Positions 36,172 to 47,542 of a stretch of 64,000 bases of DNA are shown here, in pieces (within the stretch, counting starts at the first letter, position 1; each line of letters opens with the position of its first letter). The stretch is from Flaccisagitta enflata. Taxonomy: Eukaryota > Chaetognatha > Sagittoidea > Aphragmophora. Location: positions 13,082,001 to 13,146,000 of the forward strand of contig OZ231127.1 of assembly GCA_965153355.1 (NCBI GenBank). Direction: 5' to 3'. The notes under the pieces are model-generated. The model had not been told where the DNA came from. It worked only from the letters and a program-made list of their open reading frames with translations, and made no database searches. A program made the translations under genes and the position numbers.

Positions 36172-36340
36172 TTAGTCGCGTGCAAGCGACTTTTAAACCG
36201 GCTATCTCGGTCGGTCCATCGGTCTCTCACAATTAGCTTTTTCGGCGTTTACGAGCGGTTTTAGCATTACTGCTCCTGCCCAATAGCTTTGGTTAACTTT
36301 TGTATCACTTTGGTAGCCGTGTATACGGCCTTGTTCTTCT
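36172..36340 (+). repeat. Family A element
   Basis: AGTCGCGTGCAAGCGACT hairpin, GGTCGGTCCATCGGTC tract, TTACTGCTCCTGCCCAA block, and GTGTATACGGCCTTGTT end. Confidence 0.8.
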
Positions 36341-36348
36341 TCAATCCA

Positions 36349-36620
36349 TTAAGCACTACACCGGTAATACCCGGAGAGAGAGCGACGGACAGATATACTA
36401 TGTACAGGTACGATGAGAGTCAGCGTTGACTTGTTGGTCAGCAGGGAGAACGGTCTGTAGACAGTAGATTGGGCTGAATCTGGGCAATGAAATAAAATCT
36501 TGTCTCCAAGCAATTTTCCGGTTCCTACTTTAAAAGAAGTGTTAGGTGCCAGTCTCACCTGGTAAGGGTCGCGTAGAGATGGTATCTCTGTAATGTCTGT
36601 ACAAGTGATGAGGAAATCAT
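36349..36620 (-). CDS. Candidate terminal exon with an Ig-like domain end; weak gene candidate
   Basis: On the minus strand an open frame follows a good acceptor (TTTTCTCTCCCAG before 36620) and runs 90 codons to a TAA. It contains ILFHCPDSAQ and ends GYYRCSA, reminiscent of the two cysteines of an immunoglobulin fold. A hydrophobic, signal-like start (MPLYFPVIICTVFLSS) lies at 37569 on the same strand, separated by a foldback element (36668-37299). A possible internal donor (CAG-GTGAGA) is also present. I could not join the pieces in a convincing gene. It may be a decayed gene. Confidence 0.3.
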
Positions 36621-36667
36621 CTGGGAGAGAAAAGGCACGATGGGAGTATATGCACTGGTAACGATAA

Positions 36668-37299
36668 TAAAAAATCTCAGGATCAAGTCAAAATTCTGGG
36701 ATTTTACTGTCCATCCTATACTTTACCAATTTTGACCCCAGGAATCCAAATCTGCAGCCAAAAATGGTCTCAGGTCAATATTTCCATCGACTACGGCTAC
36801 ATTTCTCAGGTCATATTGCCATATAAGGTCAAATTTTCAAAATTGGAAATTTGTCAATCTGATTGCAGATTCAAAATCCTTGCAAAAAACTGTGTGAAGA
36901 AAGTGTCTTTCTTTTTTGAAAATTTTGATTAGAACATAGTCAAAATTAACATTATCAACCAAAATAAGGTCAAATTTAGACAAAAGAGCAATTTTACTCT
37001 ATTTTTGATGGTTGACGCAAATTTTGACTATGTTCCACTACAAATTTAAAAAAAAGAAAGACACTTTCTTATCATAGTTTTTTCCAAGGATTTTGAATCT
37101 GCAATCAGATTGACAAATTTTCAATTTTGAAAATTTGACCTTATATAGTATTTTGACCTGAGAAATGTAGCTGTAGTCGATCGAAATATTGACCTGAGAC
37201 CATTTTTGACTGCAAATTCGGATTCCTGGGGTCAAAATTGGTCTAGTACGGGATGGACAGTAAAATCCCAAAACTTTGACTTGATTCTGAGATTTTTTA
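36668..37299. mobile_element. Foldback element, 632 bp, different termini
   Basis: TAAAAAATCTCAGGATCAAG at the left pairs with CTTGATTCTGAGATTTTTTA at the right. The arms cover almost the whole element. Confidence 0.75.
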
Positions 37300-37599
37300 G
37301 TAACGATAACGATGAGTAATGATGATAGCAGGTAATGCCAAATGGAAAGGAGGAGAATGCTCTAATGATGTATGCCACGCGTATGAGTAAGTAAGGGTGA
37401 TGGTATAAGTAAGTACAGGTAAGGAAACGCGCACACCATATATCAGAACGTCCTGTGGAATAATGAGAACGACAGTTCGAATAATGACACGAGCGAAGAC
37501 AGATCCAATGACAGCATCAGGAGATGACAGAAACACGGTACAAATGATAACGGGAAAGTAAAGTGGCATGGATGAACCTCTAACAGAAGGACCTTATGT

Positions 37600-37799
37600 A
37601 CTCGCCAAATCAATTTGGAGTTGATCTAGGCGCTAGCACCATGTCATCAATGATCAATGTAGTTGTATAAAATGACTGAGGAAATTTTTTTCACAACTGA
37701 AGCATAGATGACGTGGTGCCTAGATCAAGTCCAATTTGAATTCGCAAATAGATTGGGCCTTGATCATGGGAACGGAATGTGAAAAACTGCTTGGAAAAG
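37600..37799. repeat. Palindromic repeat family E, copy 3
   Basis: Shares the GATCTAGGCGCTAGCACCA / TGGTGCCTAGATCAAG inverted core with the copies at 1491 and 21585. Confidence 0.6.
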
Positions 37800-37805
37800 A
37801 TTGTT

Positions 37806-38166
37806 AGGTGCGCCACAGCACCTCTAAAAGAGGGTCTTTCTGTTGGTCTGTCGGTCACGCTCGAGTTGAAAATCACAGAAAATGTTTAAAATCACTAATA
37901 ATCTTACCTTGGTCATTATCTATAAATAGTATTTACGTAACTCGTCGTTTCATTTAATATTATCATATTCAGCCATGGTCAGGTTTGATAGAGCTCGGGA
38001 TCGGGATAGGTCTGGGAATTCACTTTTCTTGTCATTTCATTCATTATCATATTCATCTACGGTTGTGTCGATAGAGCTCGGGATAGGTCCCTTAGATCTC
38101 AGGATAGGTCCAAGAATTAATAACGCCAGGCGCATCGTCTTGGCCCGTGTATCCGGCCTTGTTTTT
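37806..38166 (+). repeat. Family B element, full length
   Basis: Starts AGGTGCGCCACAGCACCT hairpin and GTTGGTCTGTCGGTCACGC. Two to three core units with GATAGAGCTCGGGATAGGTC follow. It ends GTGTATCCGGCCTTGTTTT, the same terminus as family A. An inverted-orientation relative is at 48965-49392. Confidence 0.8.
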
Positions 38167-38269
38167 TCAAAAGCCCAGCCAAGTAGACAGTTATTGATAT
38201 GAGACAACGCGCAAATACATCATTTGTCAATCCATAACCCTCATGCCTCACCTAATACAAGGTTCCAGC

Positions 38270-39060
38270 ATCTCAAACAAGCCCAACAGGCCAACAGTCG
38301 CGTGCTAAGTTACAACACAATTACACAACTTCATACTACACAACTTCATACTACATAACTTAATAATACATAACTTCATACTATATAACTACATACTACA
38401 ACTTCATACTACATAACTTCATACTACAACTACATATTACATAACGACTGTCCCAAAAAAAGTTACATTCTGAACCAATAACGAGTGTCCAATAAAAAAT
38501 TGACAAAATACCCAAAATACCCAAAAATACCCTATGATACCCAAAAACATCTAAAGATACCCATAGATACTCAAAAATACTCAAAAATACCCAAAAGTAC
38601 CCAAAAGTATCTGAAAGTACCCTAAAATACCTTAAGTACCTAAAATAACTTAAAAATGACCAAAAATACCCAAAAGTACCCAAAAACACCCAAAAATACT
38701 CAAAAGTACCTAAAAAAACCCAAAGTATCTGAAAGTACCCTAAAATACCTTAAGTACCTAAAATTACTTAAGTACCCTAAAGTACCCTGAAGTACCCTAA
38801 AGTACCCTGAAATACCCTAGAGTACTTTAAAATACCTACCTACCGACACGGCAAACTTTAAATCATTCCTCCTGCTTCGTCTTCTGTGATTTCCATTTGT
38901 GCTTTCATTTACATACATTTGTTATTCTCATAAGAAAAAAAACTACTGTTACTTTTTTATACTTGTGCAATTTCGTCTGTTTCTGATTTTGTTTGCCATG
39001 TTCTCCTCTTCTCTTTCAGAAAAAAAAAAAAGGTGTAGAGTCGCGTGCACGCGACTAAAA
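38270..39060 (-). repeat. Family A-type element with two tandem arrays
   Basis: CTTCATACTACATAA units (38325-38445) and AAAATACCCAAAAGTACC units (38505-38840) precede the GTCGCGTGCACGCGACT hairpin at 39040-39056 and an A run. Confidence 0.65.
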
Positions 39061-40139
39061 ATTAGAAATAGTTTTTTGTGTGTAAAGATTGAGTTGCTAT
39101 AAAAACACTAATTTTTCAACATTTTTTTGTCGATTTGGACTGAAATTGATGTATTTTGATCATTTATACTGTGCTAATTCGATTTTTAGTGTATTTTTGC
39201 TAATTTTGAAAATTTGCACTTTGATCTCATTTGCATTTTGCGGTTTTCGCCTGTAACATGTATGCTTTTTTAAGTACATCAATGAAATTTATACTGACAG
39301 CATATCTTACCCTTAGAAACTGTTCCAAAATAAAAGTTTTGAATTTTTGGGTCATTTCTTCAAATTAAGGGATTTTAATACTATTTTTGAGCCTCTTAGA
39401 CCTATACAAAATTGCTCCCGGTTCACTAAAATATCAATTGCTATTGGTAATTCATGTTACTGCAAAAAAAAAAAAAAATCCGAAATGTTTCATTTTATAT
39501 GATTTTTTTATGAAAAATAGCTGTTTTTGGCACAAAAATCTGTTTCTAATTTTTTTGGCTCAAGTTAGGTCAAAATGGATATCAGAATCTTGTTCTACAG
39601 CCTTTACAGGTCCCCTTTGCAAAAAATCTGGGAAAGGTCCATTTTTTTTTTTATTTCTTTGAGCTTTTTGCAAGTTATTTTATTTGCAGAGCGGTGTTTT
39701 TTTGCGACATTGGCCCCTAGATGGATTATTCAAGAATGAATATATCAAGGGGAATTAGTCAGGTCATCTAGGAGGGGTTTCATTCAACAAAGTGATATAT
39801 CAATCCAATTTAGACAAGAGATAAATATTTTTTTATCAAAAAAGAAATCTCTAGTAAATTTCTACTTTCGTCTCTGTTGGTCTTAAAATGTATTCTGCTG
39901 TCTACCATTCATAATTTTTCTCTATCTTAAGTATGAAAAATAGTCTCATCTTTGATTTTGAACATTAACTTCAAAGAATTTCTTCCAATCCAGGTGTCTT
40001 TTCCATAGATTTGATGGTTAGTACGAGATTTTTTGCACACCCTGTTACAACATTTTTGAACAATTTATGTTCCAAGCATTGCTTGCTCGCTAATATCACT
40101 GGTTGGCACCATGCCCCCAAATGTTTGTTGTCCTCGGTA
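39061..40139. other. No gene recognised
   Basis: AT-rich, with T-runs; no convincing coding or repeat structure. Confidence 0.5.
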
Positions 40140-42300
40140 ATCGGGAAAAAAGTTGAAGTCAGTCTTCGACTTTTTGACATATTCGAGAGAAACAGGGTTT
40201 TCATTTTCTTATTAGGAAGTTGAGGGTCTCTTCCGGCTGATTGAGGCCTCCAATGAAATTGATAGGGTAAGTAAATTTGATGATTATCTTTCATTTGGCA
40301 CTAAGCAGAATTCTCTACGACAAATATTTTTCGCGCTATGATTTTTTAAAGATTTATTTACGAATCAATTTTTTATGATTTTATGTAGGATCAATTAAAA
40401 AGTGTATTATATTTGTTTGTACATGCAAATACAAGAAAACATGTTTATGAGCATAGCTGCTCATCTGTGAAGGTGTGTTTTAGTATTCTAGCTCATCTAG
40501 CTCATTTAGCTTATTAAGCATTTAAATTGATAAATAAAGAAATGATTTTAATCATTTCCGGGCATGCAAATATAAGAAAGCATGTCCTCAAGCATACCTT
40601 TCATCTGTGTAAGTGATTTGGAGTATTTTAGCTCATTTTGCTCATTCAGCTCACGCTTATTTTGCTTTAATATTCAGTTTTAATTGGGAAAAAAGTTGAA
40701 GTCAGTCTTCGACTTTTTGACATATTCGAGAGAAACAGGGTTTTTATTTTCTTATGCGAAAGTTTCAGAACTCATTAGGGCGATTGAGGCCTCCAATGAA
40801 ATTAATAGAGTAAGTAAATTTGATAATTCTCTTTCATTTGGCGCCAAGCAGAATGCTCTACGACAAATATTTTTCGCACTATGAATTTTTAAAGATTTAT
40901 TTATGAAAAATTCAAATGAATTTTTTTTTTTCAATTTTTTTTTGTTTTGTGTAGGATCAAAAATGAGTGTATTTATGTTTACTTGAGCATGCAAATACAA
41001 AAAAAATGTGTAAGAGCACAGCTGCTCATCTGTGAGGGCGTTTTTGAGCATTTTAGCTAATTTAGCTCACTTAGCTCAATCTATTCTTTCTGATTTCAAA
41101 TATAATAAATGAATAAATATTTTCAAACTTGTTTGAGCAAGCAAATAAAGAAAACATGTCAGTGAGCAGAGCTGCTCATCTGTGAGGGTGTTTTCAAGTA
41201 TTCTAGCTCATTTAGCTCATTTAGCTTGCTTTTTTTCTCTGATTTGAAATAAGATAAATAAATTGATATATTGATTTAAGTATGCAAATACAAGAAAGCA
41301 TGTCAGTAAGCAAAGCTGGTTGTCTGGTTAAATCATTTTGAATATTCTAACTCATCTAGCTCATTTGGCTCAGTTCTATTTTTCTCTGATTTTCAGTGCA
41401 ATCAATACAAAAAAAAAAAAGTTCAGTGACTGAAAACAAAAGCATGGTGAAAAGTGACCAATGCTTACGACTTTTTTCCTCACGGCGACAGCCGCCATTA
41501 CTGGTACAATATGCTCGTTGGCGGCAGAGGGACCGATTCTGCTTAATTGCTATGCGGCACGGTAATTGCAGAAGCAGCTGCCGCGGCAGGCCGCACTTCA
41601 CAAGGGATTTGACATCTTGGCAGAGTCCCTGCAAGAAATCTTCAGGGACATATTCCGATTTGGAGAGCGTTTTTTTCTTTATCGGGAAAAAAGTCGAAGT
41701 CAGTCTTCGACTTTTTAACATATTCGAGAGAAACAGGGTTTTCATTTTCTTATGCGAAAGTTGGGGCTCTCCACCGACCGATTGGAGCCTCCAATGAAAT
41801 TGATAGGGTAAGTAAATTTGATAATTCTCTTTCATTTGGCGCCAAGCAGAATGCAAAATATTTCGCGCTAAAATTTTTTACAGATTTATTTATGAAAAAT
41901 TTGAATGAAATTTTTTTGATTTTTTACGATTTTGTGTAGGATCAATAAAAGAGTGTATTTATGTTTGTTTGAGCATGCAAATACAAGAAAACAAGTTTAT
42001 GAGCACAGCTGCTCATCTGTGAGGGCGTTTTTGAGCATTTCAGCTCATTTAGCTCACTTAGCTCAGTCTATTCTTTCTGATTTCAAATATGATAAATGAA
42101 ACTTTATGATAATTGAAACTTTATGAAACTTTATGAAACTTTATGAAACTTTATGATAAACTTTATGAAACTTTATGATAAATGAAACTTTATGAAACTT
42201 TATAATAAATGAAACTTTTTTAAGCAAGCAAATTAAAAAAAAACATGTCAGTGAGCAGAGCTGCTCCTCTGTAAGGGCGTTTTCAAATATTCTAGAATTC
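40140..42300 (+). repeat. Three head-to-tail family D elements
   Basis: D-type hairpins (AAAGT.GAAGTCAGTCTTCGAC) start at about 40146, 40690 and 41688, each followed by the CATTTGGC-CCAAGCAGAA block and one to three core units. The D terminus GACTTTTTTCCTCACGGCG occurs at 41468. The third copy also carries an ATGAAACTTT array (42105-42215). Confidence 0.8.
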
Positions 42301-42659
42301 ATGCCATTGAACATGAACCGTTGCACCACTTTTGTCCAAGAGCCATGTGAAATACTACTACTATTTTCATTTTTCATATCTCTTTATTCATTTAAATCAA
42401 CTATTTCACAAATAGTTCTCACCTATTTTTTTTTCTCATTTGCTTAGACTGGGTACAAACAAAAGGGTGAATACAGAAAATAGAGAGAGCATGAAAGAGA
42501 GAGAACACAAGAGCTAGATAAAGCAGCTTAAAAAAAAACATAAAAAGAGAGTTGAGAGCCAGAGAGACAAACAGACAAAAAGACAGATAGATGATCAAAC
42601 AAAACCAAAGCTGCAATAAAAAAAATTTTGCAATGACTGAGGTCCAACACCTGGTGGAG

Positions 42660-42720
42660 AGTGGCCAACACTTACGACTTTTTTCCACACGGCGACAGCC
42701 GCCATTACTGGTTAGCATAG
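42660..42720 (+). repeat. Isolated family D terminus
   Basis: ACGACTTTTTTCCACACGG followed by GCGACAGCCGCCATTACTGG, without the front half nearby except in the element ending at 42.3 kb. Confidence 0.7.
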
Positions 42721-42870
42721 TCACTATCACCCTCTAGATCCATGCTATATACAACAAGAATTCTTTAATCATTATGAATTTTTCACCACTATCTGGCAAA
42801 ATCAGAGACAGCACGAAATTAAAAGGCATTTATTCAACGGGCAGTTTTGGCAACACTGCTCTCGTCCAAA

Positions 42871-42949
42871 GTCATGCTCTTGGTGTATCCGCATTAACGA
42901 CCGGGTAGCTTTTCAGATATTTAGTCGCAGACTAGCGACTCTTTAGGAT
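42871..42949 (+). repeat. 79 bp direct repeat, left copy
   Basis: Begins GTCATGCTCTTGGT, includes AGTCGCAGACTAGCGACT (a hairpin), and ends TTTAGGAT. Nearly identical to 44207-44285. Confidence 0.85.
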
Positions 42950-43029
42950 GCATTGCCTATTAGCTAACAGCTTGCATCAATTGAACATTCCCAGCCTGCA
43001 GCTTTTTTGAACAGACTAGGTCTATATTG

Positions 43030-44206
43030 CTGAAAACCACTATCATATGACTCGTGATTAAAAACAAGGATATTTTGACTGCACTGATGGTGGTTCTGTA
43101 AAATGTCAATTTAGGTCATCGCTAGACTGGGGCCACTTAGCCTTTGTGAAATCAGAAATTCTAATTCAAGATTCACAGTGGTGGGCCCGCATCACTTTCG
43201 TTTAGCTTGAGAGCATTTCAAAGACTTGTAATGAAGGAAATACAGTTCAATTCAGTACAATTTTGACATTTTTCACAAATAATATTCGCTGCTTGATACA
43301 CCTGCATAAAATTGGTGATCAAATTGAAGAGTTTTCCTGTTTTAGCTGATGCAAAAATTTTTTGATCGATATTCTCAAAATTTTTAGAGACTGCAGAAGA
43401 GGTAAAAATCGATTTTTTTACACTAATATTTGATGAAAATTAGCCACTTCCACCATAAAAGACTTAAACTGTGAAAGCAAATGAGATAGGAGCACCAGCA
43501 GACCATGCAGTCAATATGTTTGCATTTAGATGAGAACTTCAAGATTAGAATAGCCCAAAAAATTGTTATTTTGACATACCCTTAGATCTTTAAAGTTTTA
43601 TAAAATCTAAATGCAAAAACATACTGACACGCCGATTGCACCACTGGTTAGCTCCTGAGCAGTACTTTATTTTGCTCATGGATTTTAAGTCTTTTTATAA
43701 ATTGGAAGTGGCCTAATTTTTCATCCAAAATTGACCAATTTGCAAAAAAATTGACTTTTTTGCACCTGCTTCTACAGTCTCTAAAATTTTTGGGGGGAAA
43801 TTTTGATCAAAAATTTTTTTACCATCAGCTAGAACAGAAAAAACTCTTCAATTTGATCACCAATTTTATGCAGATTGGTCCATCCAAAGCCGCGAAATAT
43901 TGAAATTTATGAAATGTCAAATGCCACTGAAATTGAAGCTGCACTCCTTCTTCAACCCTTTCTTCATCTTTTGAAATGCTCTCAAATCTAAACAAAAATG
44001 ATAGAAACATGCGGATTGCACCACTAGTGAGATCTTGAGCTCTAGTTTTATAATCTCATGATTTTTTATGGTTTGATTTAAGGCTAAGTGGCCCAATTGG
44101 GCAGCAAAATGACCTAAATTTGACATTTTTACCACAACCACCATCATGTTATGATCAAAATATCAAATCTAGTACCTCTAAATCATGGAGAAAAGTCATA
44201 TAGCAA
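43030..44206. mobile_element. Imperfect foldback element between the 79 bp direct repeats
   Basis: Arms such as CTGATGGTGGTTCTGT...AGGTCAT at the left and ATGACCTAAATTTGACA...CCACCATCA at the right are inverted over about 0.5 kb each. No ORF is credible. Confidence 0.65.
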
Positions 44207-44285
44207 GTCATGCTCTTGGTGGATCCGCATTAACGACCGGGTAGCTTTTCAGATATTCAGTCGCAGACTAGCGACTCTTTAGGAT
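44207..44285 (+). repeat. 79 bp direct repeat, right copy
   Basis: Differs from the left copy at only about two positions visible by eye (GTGTATCC vs GTGGATCC, ATTTAG vs ATTCAG). Confidence 0.85.
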
Positions 44286-44861
44286 CTATTGTCTATCTAC
44301 TGGTCAGTCCTTTGGTTAGTAGGTCACATACACAAAAGCAGCTTTTTTTGAGGCTGTGGCGCGGTTGTGGTAGTTTGTTTTTGTGTACAGAGGGGAGGTT
44401 GTATGCCCATGCCTACCTGTCAGAGAGGGTATTATAGCCCCATGTCAGTTCTTTTCACCTATCGCGTCTTGTCTTTCGCACATTGCTTTTCTTCTCAATT
44501 CACCGTCGTTTCTTAGACCGTGCGCCGAACATGCCTCATTCCGCCTGAATACATTAGTAAGGAGTGAGACATTCTGTGTCTGTCTGTCTCTCTCTCTCTG
44601 TTTCTGTCTCTGTTTCTGTCTTTGTTTTTGTCTCTGTTTCTCTCTCTCTTTTTCTCTCATGTACTCGTCACTACATCAACTTTCCTACCTCAAACTGCCC
44701 TGATTTTGCTTTTGGAACTTGCTGCAGTCTGTGACATCAACTTGCGCAATCCCGTCATCCTTTGCATTTTTTGGCGTATTACTCTGTATGAGAGTGGACG
44801 CAAATGACAATTAGACGTCGTGTGTGATGCAGATGTTGTCAATATTGTTTTTGACTGATAA
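44286..44861. other. Spacer with a short TCTG/CT microsatellite
   Basis: CT/TGTCT-rich run at about 44575-44660. No gene seen. Confidence 0.5.
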
Positions 44862-44996
44862 ACAAAGCCGGATACATGGCAAGACGGTCGCGGACGGTTG
44901 GGCAGGAGCCGTAATACGAAACCGCTTGCAATTTAACAATATTTCTTACCGACCTACCGACATGGCAAGGTTTAGTCGTGTGTCCGCGACTAAAAA
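44862..44996 (-). repeat. Family A element, short diverged subtype
   Basis: AAACAAAGCCGGATACATGG at the left, GGTTGGGCAGGAGCCG block, ACCGACCTACCGAC, and AGTCGTGTGTCCGCGACT hairpin with an A run. Confidence 0.75.
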
Positions 44997-45142
44997 CACA
45001 TAATTGCATACATCTCGCTTTTTCTGTCGTAAATAATCAGCTAAATTAAGCCCTATTTTTTAAGTTAAATTTTTTTCCTTTCTAGCTTGTATTTTGTAAC
45101 AGTAAGGTAGAAAATGTCCCAGCATTAATTTGCGCAAATATT

Positions 45143-45590
45143 TATCGGGAAAAAAGTCGAAGTCAGTCTTCGACTTTTGGACATATTCGAGAGAAACGTG
45201 GTTTTCATTTTCTTGCGAGAAAGTTGGGGAACTCATTCGACCGAGTGAGGCCTCCAATGAAATTAATAGGGTAAGTAATTTGACATTCTTTCATTTGGCG
45301 CCAAGCAGAAGTCTCTAGGACAAATATTTTTTTTGTTATGATTTTTTAAAGATTTTTTTGCGAAAAATTCGAATTGAAATTTTTTCGATTTTTTATGATT
45401 TTATGTAGGATCAATAAAGGAGTGTACTCTATGTTTGTTTGGGCATGTACCAAGAAAATATGTTTATGAGCATAGCTGCTTGTCTGTCTAGTTGTCTAGT
45501 TGTCTAGTTTTGAGCATTCTAGCTCATCTAGCTCATTTAGCTCAGTCTTCTTTTTCTTTCTGATTTCAAATGCGGATAATGAATAAATTC
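45143..45590 (+). repeat. Family D element, one core unit, running into a pyrimidine microsatellite
   Basis: The front hairpin and the CATTTGGCGCCAAGCAGAA block are intact. After the first core unit the element is replaced by (TTTTTC)n/(TTC)n. Confidence 0.75.
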
Positions 45591-45864
45591 TTTTTCTTTT
45601 TCTTTTTCTTTTTCTTTTTCTTTTTCTTTTTCTTTTTCTTCTTCTTCTTCCTCTTCTTCTCCTTCTTCTTATCCTTTCTCTTCCTCTTGTCGCTTACTTC
45701 TTCTTCCTCCTCTTCTTCTCCAACTTCTTCATCATCTTCTTTTTCTTTTCCTTTTCGTCTTCTTCTTCTTCTTCTCCTTCTGCTTCTTTTCTTGCTTCTT
45801 CTCCTCTTTCTTTTTTCTTTTTCTTTTTCTTTTTCATTTACTTTTCTTATTCTCCTACTTCTTT

Positions 45865-45909
<45 letters not shown>

Positions 45910-46075
45910 TTCTTCTTCTTCTTCTTCTTCTTCTTCTTCTTTTTCTTCTTCTTCTTCTTCTTCTTCTTCCTCGTCTTCTTCTTTTTCTTTTTCATTTACT
46001 TTTTCTTCTTCCCCTACTTCTTTTTCTTCTTCTTCTTCTTCTTCTTCTTCTTCTTCTTCTTCTTCTTCTTCTTCT

Positions 46076-46110
<35 letters not shown>

Positions 46111-46225
46111 TTCTTCTCCGTCTTCTTCTTCTTCTTTTTCCTCTTCTTCTTCTTCTTCTTCTTCTTCTTCTTCTTCTTCTTCTTCTTCTTCTTCTTCTTC
46201 TACTTCCTCTCCTTCTTCTTCTCGA
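45590..46225 (+). repeat. TTTTTC/TTC pyrimidine microsatellite, about 640 bp
   Basis: Nearly pure pyrimidine strand dominated by TTC. The long apparent poly-Leu/Phe or poly-Arg frames are artefacts. Such tracts can form triplex (H-DNA). Confidence 0.95.
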
Positions 46226-46579
46226 TTTTTTGCTTATTATCAATGTTCCCGGTGCACTAATTTTCACTTTTTTACTTCATCAAAATTGCACTCTTTTTTT
46301 AAACCCCTGCTGCCCGGGAAAAATTGAAGAGGAGGAGGAGGAAGAGTGAGAGAGAGAGGAAGAGGAAGAGGAACAGGAGGAATAGGAGGAAGAGGAAGAG
46401 GCAGTAGCGTAGGAGGAGAGCGCGGCTCTTTGTAGACGGCTGCGCCTCGGAGCTGTTAGGCACAAATGAAATAAGCAAGGCGTACAGTTGAGCTTCGCTA
46501 AAGCGAATTTTTTCGCCTTATGATAAAGTGACCTCACTGTCAATATTGAGATAATCTTAAAATCTTGTACTGTTGGGAA

Positions 46580-46745
46580 CAAGGCCAGTCGCGTGCGGGT
46601 GGGCAGGGGCCTTATTTGAGGTCAGTGGAGCACTTGAGCAAAAGCAGTATAGCCAAAAACCCCATAAACGCCTAAAAAGTAATGTGTGACAGACTGACGG
46701 ACGGACGGACCGACTGTAGAGTCGCGTAGCACACGACAAAAAAAG
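46580..46745 (-). repeat. Family A element
   Basis: AACAAGGCCAGTCGCGTGCGGGTGGGCAGGGG at the left in parts, GACGGACGGACGGACC tract, and GTCGCGTAGCACACGAC hairpin. Confidence 0.75.
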
Positions 46746-47029
46746 ACAAAGAATCAAAATTCCTTTGGCTTTTTGAGACCTGCAGAGCTTTTTGGATTTC
46801 TCTTTTTCTCATGAAGCCTTTAAGGAAGTTGATGTTTTTTTTTTGGGTGAAATGGAACTACACATGAAATTGATAGCTGTTCTCTTTCAGATGGCGCCAA
46901 GCATAATTCGGTGCGATCAATAGTTTTGGTATTATGATTTTTTGAATCTATTTTTATCTTTTTGTATTTTTTGCATTTTTCCTAATGATCAATATTTTCC
47001 ATTGATCCTAATTATGATTTTGAGAGATC

Positions 47030-47400
47030 ATTTTAGGGAACATTGCTTAAAATCAAATTTGCTATAACTTTCCCATAGTAAGTTCTGTAAGAATGCTGCT
47101 CGTTCGGCCGTTGCTAGGGAGTGTATCTATGTGTGACAACCCCTAGCAACCACTTAACGAGCAACATTCTCACAAAACATACTGTGGGAAAGTTGTAGAA
47201 AATTTTATCATGAGAAATATTCCCTCAAAAAAATTCTCAAAGTATTGACATTTTAGCGAAAAATACATAGTAATGCGTTTCCATGGCAACTAGCTATCAT
47301 TGGCAATAAAGTATCCCTTTATTAGTCTATGTTTCAAATATCACTCCCTTAGTTTTATTTGTTTTTCTACAATAGTTGCCCCCGTTATCCTAAGTCTAGA
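47030..47400. mobile_element. Diverged copy of foldback element T5
   Basis: Shares GTTCTGTAAGAATGCTGCTCG, GCCGTTGCTAGGGAG and the inverted CCCCTAGCAACC with 34614-35215. The outer ends are strongly diverged. Confidence 0.6.
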
Positions 47401-47542
47401 CGAGATCTACTGTACTGCACTGTCGCTGGCTAAGCAATTCTATAAGAGCCTCAAGAGGGTGTGTCTGTCCGTCAGAAGGAAGGAAGGAAGATCCCTAACA
47501 CGAAATTTTGGATGAAGCGAAATAGACTGAAATAGTTATTTT

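Noticed and set aside
44383-44703. 106-codon plus-strand frame
   Set aside because: The C-terminal part is microsatellite-encoded, and the N-terminal part has no recognisable motif or splice context.
45570-46349. 259-codon Leu/Phe-rich frame and poly-Arg frame on the other strand
   Set aside because: Translation of the TTC/TTTTTC array; stop codons are absent only because of composition.
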